Assembly: GCA_964519585.1 (NCBI GenBank)
Contig: CAZFIO010000006.1
Location: 1-31,941, forward strand
Source of the DNA: CAZFIO01 sp964519585
Lineage (GTDB): Bacteria > Bacillota > Clostridia > Tissierellales > Tissierellaceae
Reading direction: 5' to 3'
Length of the DNA stretch: 31,941 nt
The position numbers were made by a program, and so were the translations under genes. Of the stretch, positions 13,971-21,037 are shown piece after piece. The notes beneath the pieces are model-generated. The model saw only the letters and a program-made list of their open reading frames with translations, was not told where the DNA came from and ran no database searches. Position 1 is the stretch's first letter; each line of letters begins with the position of its first letter.

Positions 13971-14047
13971 AACAATTGTTCAACCATTGTTAAACTACTG
14001 CTAGACTAGTGCTAGTCTACCGCTTGGCAATTGCTAGACTATGGTTC
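13971..14047 (+). repeat. 11-nt repeat array, 7 units (77 bp), ending before the DUF503 gene
   Basis: Units are AACAATTGTTC, AACCATTGTTA, AACTACTGCTA, GACTAGTGCTA, GTCTACCGCTT, GGCAATTGCTA, GACTATGGTTC. The array is followed by AAAAGGGGGTGG and a GTG start after 17 nt. Confidence 0.9.
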
Positions 14048-14064
14048 AAAAGGGGGTGGTTTTT

Positions 14065-14352
14065 GTGATAGTAGGAATTTGTTCCTTGAAGTTAATGATC
14101 TATGAAGTTCATTCTTTGAAGGAAAAAAGACAGGTAATTAAAAGCATAATAGGACGACTGCAGTCTAGGTATAATATTTCTATTGCAGAAACTGACCTAA
14201 ATGATAGTTGGCAAACTGGCATGATTGGATTTGCTTGTGTTACAAATGAAAGAAAACATGCAGATGAGATTATTACCAAGGTAATAAACTTTATAGACGA
14301 AGATTCTAGGGTGGAAATATTGGACACATATATAGAATTCTTAAATATTTAA
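14065..14352 (+). CDS. DUF503 (YlxP-like) small protein
   Basis: A 95-residue protein matching the DUF503/YlxP family by its layout: an N-terminal hydrophobic strand (IVGICSLKLMIYEVHSLKEKRQVIKSIIGRLQSRYNISIAETDLNDSWQ, about residues 2-50), then IGFACVTNERKHADEIITKVINFIDEDSRVEILD. The SLKEKRQV and AETDLNDSWQ segments are the most diagnostic. B. subtilis YlxP is encoded near infB and rbfA and has been linked to ribosomes; here it stands alone. The start is GTG at 14065 after AAAGGGGGTGG; the in-frame ATG at 14041 lies in the 11-nt array. A terminator follows. Confidence 0.88.
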   Translation: MIVGICSLKLMIYEVHSLKEKRQVIKSIIGRLQSRYNISIAETDLNDSWQTGMIGFACVTNERKHADEIITKVINFIDEDSRVEILDTYIEFLNI

Positions 14353-14378
14353 AAAACTTAATAACTTGAAATACTAAG

Positions 14379-14418
14379 AAGACATCTCTTTGATATATCA
14401 AAAGAAATGTCTTTTCTT
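14379..14418 (+). terminator. Intrinsic terminator after the DUF503 gene
   Basis: AAGACATCTCTTT and AAAGAAATGTCTT pair around an AT-rich loop, with one mismatch, followed by TTCTTTG. Confidence 0.75.
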
Positions 14419-14542
14419 TGACAAAAATTTAATAAAGGAAATCGTTTCTACATAAAAAACCAGCAGAATTAGATAAAATATTACAAAATAATGATTTTAA
14501 ATATATTATTAATGTGTTATATTATCTTTGGACAGGAAAACT

Positions 14543-14586
14543 TACAATCGTCAAGCAATAGACAAGCAATGGCAAAGCAGTAGTAA
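14543..14586 (+). repeat. 11-nt repeat array, 4 units
   Basis: Units are TACAATCGTCA, AGCAATAGACA, AGCAATGGCAA, AGCAGTAGTAA, in stop-side orientation. It lies about 190 nt after the DUF503 stop codon, beyond the terminator. The stretch 14419-14542 is AT-rich with no recognisable feature. Confidence 0.8.
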
Positions 14587-14601
14587 AAATGTTCTACATC
14601 T

Positions 14602-14738
14602 TTAAAAGAGGAGATCTCTCCACTTCGGTGGAGATGACCAGGTCTGACTTTGGGGTCACGGGCGACCAAAGGTGCGCCCCTACGAATGGCTAGGGAAGGA
14701 CTTGTGGTTCATGGATCGACAGGTCTTGACCCCTGCAG
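14602..14738 (+). repeat. Repeat core with a TTCG tetraloop hairpin
   Basis: 14618-14633 is a perfect CTCCAC-TTCG-GTGGAG hairpin, a C(UUCG)G tetraloop in RNA, inside the GAGATCTCTCC module. A GGGCGACC...GCGCCCCTAC module follows at 14652-14682, then a shorter ATCGACAGG...GACCCC segment to 14733. Confidence 0.75.
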
Positions 14739-14739
14739 A

Positions 14740-14816
14740 GACTATGATTCAACAGCTGTGTAACAATTGTTTGCCTATGGTTAGACTATAGTTTTGCAAT
14801 TGTTTGGCTATTGTTA
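14740..14816 (+). repeat. 11-nt repeat array, 7 units (77 bp), ending before trmL
   Basis: Units are GACTATGATTC, AACAGCTGTGT, AACAATTGTTT, GCCTATGGTTA, GACTATAGTTT, TGCAATTGTTT, GGCTATTGTTA. It is followed by TATAGGGATGGTGA and the trmL ATG after 20 nt. Confidence 0.9.
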
Positions 14817-14836
14817 TATAGGGATGGTGACTTTTT

Positions 14837-15292
14837 ATGGGATTTAATATTGTTTTGGTGGAGCCAGAAATCCCCCACAATACAGGAAGTATTGCAAGGA
14901 CCTGTGTTTTAACCAATACATCCTTACATTTGGTCAAGCCCTTAGGATTTTCTGTGGATGATAAGAATTTAAAAAGGGCAGGTTTAGATTACTGGCATTT
15001 GGTTGATATACATTATTATGATAAATTTGAAGATTTATTGGCAAAATACCTTAAGGGGGAATTTTATTTTGCTACTAGTAAGACTGATAATCTTTACACA
15101 GATTTTCAGTATAAGCCAGAGTCGTTTTTTGTCTTTGGCAAAGAAACAAAAGGTTTGCCTAGGGAGATTCTGGATAGGAATAGGGATAGGACCATAAAAA
15201 TTCCCATGATGAATGATATAGGTAGGTCATATAATTTGGCCAATTCCGCAAATGTTATCTTGTTTGAGGCTTTGAGACAGAGGGGATTTTAA
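14837..15292 (+). CDS. trmL: tRNA (cytidine/uridine-34-2'-O)-methyltransferase TrmL
   Basis: A 151-residue minimal SPOUT methyltransferase that methylates the wobble ribose of tRNA-Leu isoacceptors. The SpoU-type motifs are clear: LVEPEIPHNTGSIARTC at residues 6-22, LVKPLGFSVDDKNLKRAGLDYW, then the trefoil-knot motifs FVFGKETKGLP and IPMMNDIGRSYNLANSANVILFEALRQ, which bind SAM. The length is typical, and there is no N-terminal extension of the kind seen in larger SpoU enzymes. The start is ATG at 14837, preceded by GGGATGGTGA. The gene is flanked on both sides by 11-nt arrays; the downstream one overlaps the stop codon. It has no operon partner. Confidence 0.93.
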   Translation: MGFNIVLVEPEIPHNTGSIARTCVLTNTSLHLVKPLGFSVDDKNLKRAGLDYWHLVDIHYYDKFEDLLAKYLKGEFYFATSKTDNLYTDFQYKPESFFVFGKETKGLPREILDRNRDRTIKIPMMNDIGRSYNLANSANVILFEALRQRGF

Positions 15293-15345
15293 CTATAGTC
15301 AAGCAATAGCCAAGCGGTAGTCAAACAATAGTCAAACAATTGCTT
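15291..15345 (+). repeat. 11-nt repeat array, 5 units, starting inside the trmL stop codon
   Basis: Units are AACTATAGTCA, AGCAATAGCCA, AGCGGTAGTCA, AACAATAGTCA, AACAATTGCTT. The array is followed by TTGTAGGGAAGG, the same junction as after grdD at 25196. Confidence 0.9.
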
Positions 15346-15346
15346 T

Positions 15347-15481
15347 TGTAGGGAAGGTGTATCCGTACCCTTCCACACCTTTAATGTTTTACATTTTTAA
15401 AAGAGGAGATCTCTCCACTTCGGTCGAGATGACCGGGGTCATTCTTTTGGGTCAAGGGCGACCGAAGGTGCGCCCCTACAT
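15347..15481 (+). repeat. Repeat core: GGGAAGG, GAGATCTCTCC and GGGCGACC modules
   Basis: 15347-15379 is a GTAGGGAAGG...CCCTTCC hairpin (related to 25198 and 25314). 15393-15437 is the GAGATCTCTCC module with CACTTCGGTC. 15447-15481 is the GGGCGACC...CGCCCCTAC module. From 15482 to 15771 I see only a pyrimidine-rich CTGCTTTACG tract and AT-rich sequence without an ORF. Confidence 0.7.
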
Positions 15482-15771
15482 AGAGGACAGCGGATTTTGC
15501 TTTAAGTTTTCTGCTTTACGCTTTACAAATAAGGAGATCTCTCAATTTAAGAAGTGTGAGCTAGGATGATGGAGTTAAGAAAAAAAGATGCAGCAGGACG
15601 AGATGACTGGGATTGAATTATAGCTATTATATATATATAAGAATTACATATAAAGTATTAACATGACTAATAAGTAATTTTCCACAATACTATAGTTTAG
15701 CTATCGTGTGCCCAACCATAGATAAGACCAAATCTGTGATTAGGTAAGCTATGGTGGCAAGGGTACGGTTC

Positions 15772-15848
15772 AGAAATTGTTCAGCCAACTTTTAACTATT
15801 GCTTGACCATTGCTTGGCAACTGCTTGGCTATTGCTAGGCTATTGTTA
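15772..15848 (+). repeat. 11-nt repeat array, 7 units (77 bp), ending before the Na/Pi gene
   Basis: Units are AGAAATTGTTC, AGCCAACTTTT, AACTATTGCTT, GACCATTGCTT, GGCAACTGCTT, GGCTATTGCTA, GGCTATTGTTA. It is followed by TAATGAGGAGG and the ATG after 17 nt. Confidence 0.9.
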
Positions 15849-15865
15849 TAATGAGGAGGTATAAA

Positions 15866-17476
15866 ATGAATTTTGCTTTACCAGTATTAGGCGGTTTAGG
15901 ATTGTTTTTATACGGTATGACATTAATGGGGTCTGGTTTGCAAAAAACTGCTGGTGCTAGATTAAAAAGAATTGTAGAGATTTTAACAACTAATATATTT
16001 ATGGGTGTTTTTGTAGGTGCAATTGTAACTATGATTATCCAAAGTAGTAGTGCTACTACTGTCATGGTTATAGGGTTTGTAAATGCTGGGATTATGACAC
16101 TGTTTCAGGCTACTGGTGTAATCATGGGAGCCAATATAGGGACTACAGTTACTGCCCAACTAATTGCTTTTAAGCTGACAGATTATGCTCCTATAGCTGT
16201 GATTGTAGGGGTAGGTCTGTGGATCATAACTTCAAATAAAAAGACTAAGGATTTGGCAGAAATCCTCATAGGTTTTGGTATACTCTTTATAGGCATGGAT
16301 ATGATGAGTGATGGCTTGGCTCCCCTATCGGCTTCACCAATATTTACTAAATTGATGACAAGTTTGAATAATCCAGTACTGGGTATGTTAGCAGGATTTA
16401 TATTAACAGCTATTGTACAAAGTTCAAGTGCTTCTATAGGATTGTTACAGGCCCTAGCAGGCCAAGGCTTGATAGGGGTCAACCTAGCCTTTCCTATACT
16501 TTTTGGTGAAAATATAGGCTCTACAACTACAGCCTTGCTTTCAAGTATAGGAGCCAATAAAACTGCCAAAAGGGCAGCATGGATACACTTTGTTTTCAAT
16601 GTAGTAGGTACCATAATCTTTATGACCCTTCTACAGCATCCTATTGCTTGGTTTGTAGAGGGTTTATCTCCAGGAAATATATCTAGACAAATTGCCAATG
16701 CCCACTCCCTATTTAATATTATCAATGTCATAATACAAATCCCCTTTGCAAGATTTCTGGTTAAGTTTGTAGAGTGGTTGATTCCAGGAGAGGACGAAAA
16801 ACCCAAGTCAGCCTCTATATATCTGGATTATAGGATTATAGAAACACCATCTATAGCTCTAGGCCAGGTAACCAAGGAGGTCCTAAGGATGGGGGATCTG
16901 GTTCTTGAAAACCTAGAAGATTCTAAATCTGCTCTGGTAGATGGGAAGTTTAATTTGATTGAGGGAGTACTGGCTAAGGAAAAAATAATCAATAAATTGG
17001 AAAGGGAAATTACTGAGTACCTGGTAAGGCTTTCCAATGCATCCTTATCAGATATACAGAAAGGTGAAGTCAATCATTTGCTATATATTATCAATGATTT
17101 GGAAAGAATTGGTGACCATATAGAAAACATAACCGAACTTGCCATGGGAATGGAAGTAGAAAGTATAATCTTTAGTGATTATGCTACAAATGCCCTTAAT
17201 GAAATTTTTCATAAGTCACTTGAGATTGTAAAGAAAGCAAAGGATGCTTTTGAATTCAACAGTAGAGACTTAGCCCTTGAAGTAAAAGATATTGAAGATG
17301 AGATAGATGGTCTTGAGGAAAAGAATAGAAAGGACCATATAAACAGACTAAACAACAATGAATGCCAGACAGAACCTGGGGTTATATTTTTAGATACTAT
17401 ATCAAATCTTGAAAGAGTTGCTGACCATTCTTTAAATATTGCTATGTATGTTTTGGATATTACAAGTAGGCCTTGA
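15866..17476 (+). CDS. Na/Pi cotransporter family protein with C-terminal PhoU-like domain
   Basis: A 536-residue protein of the NptA/YjbB type that should move phosphate with Na+ across the membrane. The N-terminal ~310 residues are hydrophobic and contain the duplicated Na/Pi signature, QSSSATTVMVIGFVNAG (near residues 59-75) and QSSSASIGLLQALAGQG (near 190-206). The C-terminal ~200 residues form a soluble helical PhoU-like domain (ERIGDHIENITELA and ERVADHSLNIAMY are the two paired helices). The start is ATG at 15866 behind AGGAGG; an ATG at 15851 overlaps the ribosome binding site. It has no phosphate-regulon neighbours. A terminator overlaps the stop codon. Confidence 0.92.
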   Translation: MNFALPVLGGLGLFLYGMTLMGSGLQKTAGARLKRIVEILTTNIFMGVFVGAIVTMIIQSSSATTVMVIGFVNAGIMTLFQATGVIMGANIGTTVTAQLIAFKLTDYAPIAVIVGVGLWIITSNKKTKDLAEILIGFGILFIGMDMMSDGLAPLSASPIFTKLMTSLNNPVLGMLAGFILTAIVQSSSASIGLLQALAGQGLIGVNLAFPILFGENIGSTTTALLSSIGANKTAKRAAWIHFVFNVVGTIIFMTLLQHPIAWFVEGLSPGNISRQIANAHSLFNIINVIIQIPFARFLVKFVEWLIPGEDEKPKSASIYLDYRIIETPSIALGQVTKEVLRMGDLVLENLEDSKSALVDGKFNLIEGVLAKEKIINKLEREITEYLVRLSNASLSDIQKGEVNHLLYIINDLERIGDHIENITELAMGMEVESIIFSDYATNALNEIFHKSLEIVKKAKDAFEFNSRDLALEVKDIEDEIDGLEEKNRKDHINRLNNNECQTEPGVIFLDTISNLERVADHSLNIAMYVLDITSRP

Positions 17477-17498
17477 TTAGAAAAAAGGCCTATTTTTT
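17467..17498 (+). terminator. Intrinsic terminator overlapping the Na/Pi gene stop codon
   Basis: TAGGCCTT / AAGGCCTA stem with a 10-nt loop, followed by TTTTTT. The 5' arm is the last codons of the gene. Confidence 0.88.
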
Positions 17499-17524
17499 AT
17501 AAGAAAAATTATTTTATTTATATA

Positions 17525-17553
17525 TTGTAATTTATTTAAAGATAGTTTATAAT
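17525..17553 (+). promoter_or_regulatory. Promoter of the glycine reductase operon
   Basis: TTGTAA (17525-17530), 17 bp, TATAAT (17548-17553). The start of transcription would be near 17560, about 30 nt before the first glycine aptamer. Confidence 0.75.
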
Positions 17554-17589
17554 GGAATCAACTGTGAAATAAATAACAATTGGATGATA

Positions 17590-17752
17590 AATACGGGAGA
17601 GACTATTTTATAGCGCCGAAGGAGGAATTTGTAGTTTGCCAAACTAGAAGGATGCTCTCAGGCAAAAGGACCGTATTTGGACAAACCTCTGGAAAGCATA
17701 GCACCGAAGGAGCAATCTATCATTAGAGAAACTCTCAGGTTAATATACAGAG
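17590..17752 (+). ncRNA. Tandem glycine riboswitch
   Basis: Two glycine aptamers in tandem. The first (17590-17677) is closed by ATACGG/CCGTAT and carries GGGAGAGAC, GCGCCGAAGGAG and GCTCTCAGGCAAAAGGACCG. A short linker follows. The second (17687-17752) is closed by CTCTG/CAGAG and carries GCACCGAAGGAG and ACTCTCAGG. The 3' strand of the second P1 (17748-17752) is also the first five bases of the terminator stem, so glycine binding should block the terminator: an ON switch. It lies 124 nt upstream of trxB and should control the whole trxB-grdD operon. Confidence 0.95.
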
Positions 17753-17787
17753 TAAATAGGCCCAGGCTTATTTATTCTGTTTTTTTA
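17748..17787 (+). terminator. Riboswitch-controlled terminator
   Basis: CAGAGTAAATA / TATTTATTCTG, an 11-bp stem with one G-T pair, followed by eight T. It shares CAGAG with the second aptamer's P1. Confidence 0.88.
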
Positions 17788-17876
17788 TAATTACTTTCCA
17801 AAAAATTGGGTAACAATAAATAGATGTGGAAAGAGGATATTCAGTGTATTATAATATTACTTAGGAGGATGATAAG

Positions 17877-18815
17877 ATGGTTTACGATGTGGTGATTATA
17901 GGTGGAGGTCCAGCAGGTCTGGCAGCTGGTTTGTATGCTGCAAGGGCCAAGATGGAAACCCTTATAATTGAAAAGGATGCCTTTGGTGGACAGATAGTAA
18001 CTACTGATGATGTGGAAAACTATCCAGGTTCTATCCATGAGCCTACAGGACCAAGTTTAATTCAAAGAATGGTAGAGCAAGCTGAAGCCTTTGGTGCAAA
18101 AAAGATATCTGATGCTATTGTTGAGGTTGACTTTAGCCAAAAGATTAAAGTTGTCAAGGGAAAAGATGGAGAATATAAGGCGAAATCCATAATTATAGCA
18201 ACAGGTGCTGTTCCAAGATTGATTGGTTGCCCAGGTGAAAAAGAATTGACGGGCAGGGGAGTTTCCTATTGTGCTACATGTGACGCAGCCTTCTTTGAAG
18301 AACTTGAAGTGTTTGTAATGGGTGGGGGAGACTCTGCTGTAGAGGAAGCCATCTATCTAACAAAGTTTGCTAGAAAGGTAACCGTAATCCATAGAAGAGA
18401 TGAACTAAGGGCTGCAAAATCCATACAAGAAAAAGCCTTTAAAAATCCTAAGATTAGCTTTATGTGGGACACAGTAATCACAGAAGTAAAAGGTGACGGT
18501 ATACTTGAATCCTTCATAATTAAAAACGTGAAAACTGGAGAAGAAAAAGAGTTATTCCCAGATGAAGATGACGGAGCCTTTGGTATATTTGTATTTGTAG
18601 GAACTTTACCAGCTACAGAACTATTTGATGGTTTAATTGAAATGGATAATGGATATATAATTACTGATGACAATATGAAAACCAATATCCCAGGCGTGTT
18701 TGCTGCTGGAGATAATAGGGTAAAATCCTTAAGACAGGTAGTTACAGCTACTGCAGATGGGGCTATAGCAGCTGTTCAAGCTGAGAAGTATATAGATGAA
18801 AATTTTGAAGAATAA
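17877..18815 (+). CDS. trxB: Thioredoxin reductase
   Basis: A 312-residue flavoprotein that passes electrons from NAD(P)H to thioredoxin. The FAD-binding GGGPAGLAAGLYAARA is at residues 9-24, the redox motif CATC at 132-135, the second nucleotide-binding motif GGGDSAVEEA near 151-160, and HRRDELRA near 172-179 is the arginine pair typical of NADPH specificity. The C-terminal GVFAAGDNRVKSLRQVVTATADGAIAA binds FAD. It is the first gene after the glycine riboswitch and is followed by trxA after 14 nt, the usual trxB-trxA head of clostridial grd operons, where the pair re-reduces glycine reductase. The start is ATG at 17877 after TAGGAGGATG. Confidence 0.95.
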   Translation: MVYDVVIIGGGPAGLAAGLYAARAKMETLIIEKDAFGGQIVTTDDVENYPGSIHEPTGPSLIQRMVEQAEAFGAKKISDAIVEVDFSQKIKVVKGKDGEYKAKSIIIATGAVPRLIGCPGEKELTGRGVSYCATCDAAFFEELEVFVMGGGDSAVEEAIYLTKFARKVTVIHRRDELRAAKSIQEKAFKNPKISFMWDTVITEVKGDGILESFIIKNVKTGEEKELFPDEDDGAFGIFVFVGTLPATELFDGLIEMDNGYIITDDNMKTNIPGVFAAGDNRVKSLRQVVTATADGAIAAVQAEKYIDENFEE

Positions 18816-18829
18816 TAGGAGGGGTCTAA

Positions 18830-19147
18830 ATGTTTGAATTAAACAAGGATAATTTTGAAGCAGAAGTTCTACAAGCAGAAGGATTGGTTTTAGTTGACTA
18901 TTGGAGTCCATCTTGTGAGCCATGCAAGGCTTTAATGCCTCATATTGAAAAAATGATGGAGAGCTATGGTGACAAGATCAAATTTACTGGTCTAGATATT
19001 TCAAAGGCTAGAAGGCTAGCCATAGGCCAAAAAGTTATGGGTTTACCTGTAATTGCTATCTACAAAGATGGAGAGAAGATTGATGAAGTTGTAGCAGGAG
19101 ATGCTAGCAAGGAATCCGTAGAAGAAATGATTAAGAAGTTCGTCTAG
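18830..19147 (+). CDS. trxA: Thioredoxin of the glycine reductase operon
   Basis: A 105-residue thioredoxin fold with the active site CEPC (residues 29-32) in place of the usual WCGPC, preceded by WSPS, and the cis-proline in GLPVIAIYKDG. The replacement of the classical WCGPC is typical of thioredoxins dedicated to grd operons. It should be reduced by TrxB and donate electrons to the GrdA/GrdB selenoprotein chain. The start is ATG at 18830 after AGGAGGGG. A 57-nt spacer with two hairpins separates it from grdE. Confidence 0.93.
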   Translation: MFELNKDNFEAEVLQAEGLVLVDYWSPSCEPCKALMPHIEKMMESYGDKIKFTGLDISKARRLAIGQKVMGLPVIAIYKDGEKIDEVVAGDASKESVEEMIKKFV

Positions 19148-19150
19148 AAG

Positions 19151-19189
19151 ATAATTCTATTTTAGAATTATTATATATTTGCAAATATA
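19151..19189 (+). other. Two adjacent palindromes in the trxA-grdE spacer
   Basis: ATAATTCTA-TTT-TAGAATTAT (19151-19171) and the 16-bp perfect palindrome TATATTTGCAAATATA (19174-19189) lie back to back, just before the AGAGGAGGTG ribosome binding site of grdE. There is no poly-T tail. They could be mRNA processing or stabilising elements, or an operator. Confidence 0.6.
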
Positions 19190-19204
19190 AGAGGAGGTGA
19201 AAAC

Positions 19205-20491
19205 ATGCGTCTAGAATTAGGGCATATTCTAATTAAGGATGTCCAATTTGGTGATGAAACCAAGGTTGATAATGGTGTCCTTTATGTTAACAAAGAAGAG
19301 TTAATTCAACTGATAAAAGAAGATGAACATTTATCATCAGTTGATGTAGAACTTGCTAGGCCAGGAGAGAGTGTTAGAATAACCCCTGTAAAGGATGTAA
19401 TAGAGCCTAGGGTTAAGGTGGATGGACCAGGGGGAATATTCCCAGGAGTTCTATCTAAGGTAACAACAGTAGGTTCTGGTAGGACAAATGTTTTAAAGGG
19501 TGCTGCGGTTGTTACTGCAGGGAAGATTGTAGGTTTCCAAGAGGGTATAGTTGATATGCAAGGACCAGGTGCTGAATTGACTCCATTCTCAAAACTAAAC
19601 AATGTAGTTTTGGTATGTGATCCAGCAGAAGGCCTAAAACAACATGACCATGAAAGGGCTCTAAGGTATGCAGGTTTTAAAGCTGCTGCATATTTAGCGG
19701 AAGCTGCTAGGGAAATAGAAGCAGACGAAGTAGAGGTGTTTGAAACACTACCACTACTTGAAGGTTTAAAGGAATACCCAGATCTACCAAGGGTAGCCTA
19801 TGTACAAATGCTACAATCACAAGGTTTACTTCATGACACTTATGTTTATGGGGTAGATGCAAAGCAAATAGTTCCAACAATTTTATACCCAACTGAAATT
19901 ATGGATGGGGCAATTATTAGCGGTAACTGTGTTTCAGCTTGCGATAAGAATACTACCTACCATCACCTAAACAACCCAGTTGTTCATGACTTATATGGAA
20001 GACATGGGAAAGAGTATAACTTTGTAGGAGTTATTATTACAAATGAAAATGTTTATTTAGCTGATAAGGAAAGGTCTTCAGATTGGACTGCTAAGCTTGC
20101 AGAATATCTAGGTCTAGATGGGGTAGTTGTATCCCAAGAAGGATTTGGTAACCCAGATACTGACCTTATAATGAACTGTAAGAAGATAGAGGGTAAAGGA
20201 ATCAAGACTGTAATCATTACTGATGAGTACGCAGGTAGAGATGGTGCCAGTCAATCCTTAGCAGATGCTGATCCACTAGCTGATGCAGTAGTAACTGGCG
20301 GTAATGCAAATGAAGTTGTAGTTTTACCTAAGTTGGATAAGGTAATTGGTTGCTTAGATTATACAGATATTATTGCTGGAGGTTTTGATGGAAGTCTAAA
20401 TGAAGATGGCAGTATAACTGTTGAAATTCAAGCCATCACAGGTGCAACTAATGAACTTGGATTTAATAAAATGAGTGCAAAAATGATATAA
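19205..20491 (+). CDS. grdE: Glycine reductase component B proprotein GrdE
   Basis: A 428-residue proprotein of the substrate-specific B component. Family members are cleaved before a cysteine, which becomes a pyruvoyl group that binds the amino group of glycine. The processing site is visible as ISGNCVSACDKNTTYHHLNN, with the Cys at residue 242, splitting the chain into roughly 26- and 20-kDa parts. The N-terminal MRLELGHILIKDVQFGDET and the C-terminal GATNELGFNKMSAKM match the GrdE/GrdG family. The glycine riboswitch and the grdB type favour glycine over sarcosine or betaine as substrate. The start is ATG at 19205 after GAGGAGGTG. grdA follows after 33 nt. Confidence 0.95.
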   Translation: MRLELGHILIKDVQFGDETKVDNGVLYVNKEELIQLIKEDEHLSSVDVELARPGESVRITPVKDVIEPRVKVDGPGGIFPGVLSKVTTVGSGRTNVLKGAAVVTAGKIVGFQEGIVDMQGPGAELTPFSKLNNVVLVCDPAEGLKQHDHERALRYAGFKAAAYLAEAAREIEADEVEVFETLPLLEGLKEYPDLPRVAYVQMLQSQGLLHDTYVYGVDAKQIVPTILYPTEIMDGAIISGNCVSACDKNTTYHHLNNPVVHDLYGRHGKEYNFVGVIITNENVYLADKERSSDWTAKLAEYLGLDGVVVSQEGFGNPDTDLIMNCKKIEGKGIKTVIITDEYAGRDGASQSLADADPLADAVVTGGNANEVVVLPKLDKVIGCLDYTDIIAGGFDGSLNEDGSITVEIQAITGATNELGFNKMSAKMI

Positions 20492-20524
20492 ATAAATTTA
20501 ATCAATAGGAAAGGAAGTGGAAAT

Positions 20525-21004
20525 ATGTCATTGTTTAATGCTAATAGCAAGGTTATTATCATTGGAGATAGAGATGGTATACCTGGACCAGCAATGGAAG
20601 AGTGCGTAAAGACCACAGATGCTGAAGTTGTATTTTCATCAACTGAGTGCTTCGTCTGAACGGCTGCAGGTGCAATGGACTTAGAAAATCAAAAGAGGGT
20701 ACAAGAAGCTGTAGATAAGTATGGTGCTGAAAATATAGTAGTACTTATCGGTGGAGCAGAAGCTGAAGCTGCAGGTTTAGCAGCTGAAACAGTTACTGCA
20801 GGTGACCCAACTTATGCAGGTCCATTGGCAGGAGTCCCGTTGGGACTTAAAGTTTATCATCCAGTAGAAGCAGAATTTAAAGAAGCTGTAGATGCACAAG
20901 TTTATGATGACCAAATCGGTATGATGGAAATGGTTTTAGATGTTGATGAAATAGTTGCAGAAGTTTCCGCAATTAGAAAGGAACACGGAAAATATAACGA
21001 TTAA
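20525..21004 (+). CDS. grdA: Glycine reductase selenoprotein A GrdA (Sec at residue 45)
   Basis: The frame continues through a TGA at 20657-20659, giving the GrdA motif CFVUTAAGAMDLE with selenocysteine at residue 45 and a total of 159 residues. GrdA carries the carboxymethyl group from component B to component C as a Se-carboxymethyl selenocysteine; the adjacent Cys (C42) forms the selenide-sulfide that thioredoxin reduces. A conventional gene finder would report only the part after 20675 and miss the active site. The start is ATG at 20525 after AGGAAGTGG. The sequence AACGGCTGCAGGTGC right after the TGA is the expected SECIS position, with AGGU as the probable loop. Confidence 0.96.
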
Positions 21005-21037
21005 ATTTAAATAAAGATGATGAAAGGAGGGGTACAG

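Noticed and set aside
13619..14009. Several frames of 70-120 residues on both strands in the spacer 13619-14009
   Set aside because: They lie entirely in the repeat core and arrays, and their composition follows the repeats.
15357..15569. A 70-residue plus-strand frame
   Set aside because: It is built from GGGAAGG, GAGATCTCTCC and GGGCGACC repeat modules, with no ribosome binding site.
12328..15848. R-orientation array units as a series of promoters (TTGAC resembles a -35 box, and TTATAAT near 15846 a -10 box)
   Set aside because: TTGAC recurs every 11 bp as a by-product of the consensus, -10-like sequences at proper spacing are missing in most arrays, and the one at 15846 would overlap the ribosome binding site.
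20657..20659. TGA in grdA, and likewise 22085-22087 in grdB, as nonsense mutations
   Set aside because: Both sit exactly at the known selenocysteine positions of the families (CFVUTAAG and STUGTC), with coding continuing on both sides.
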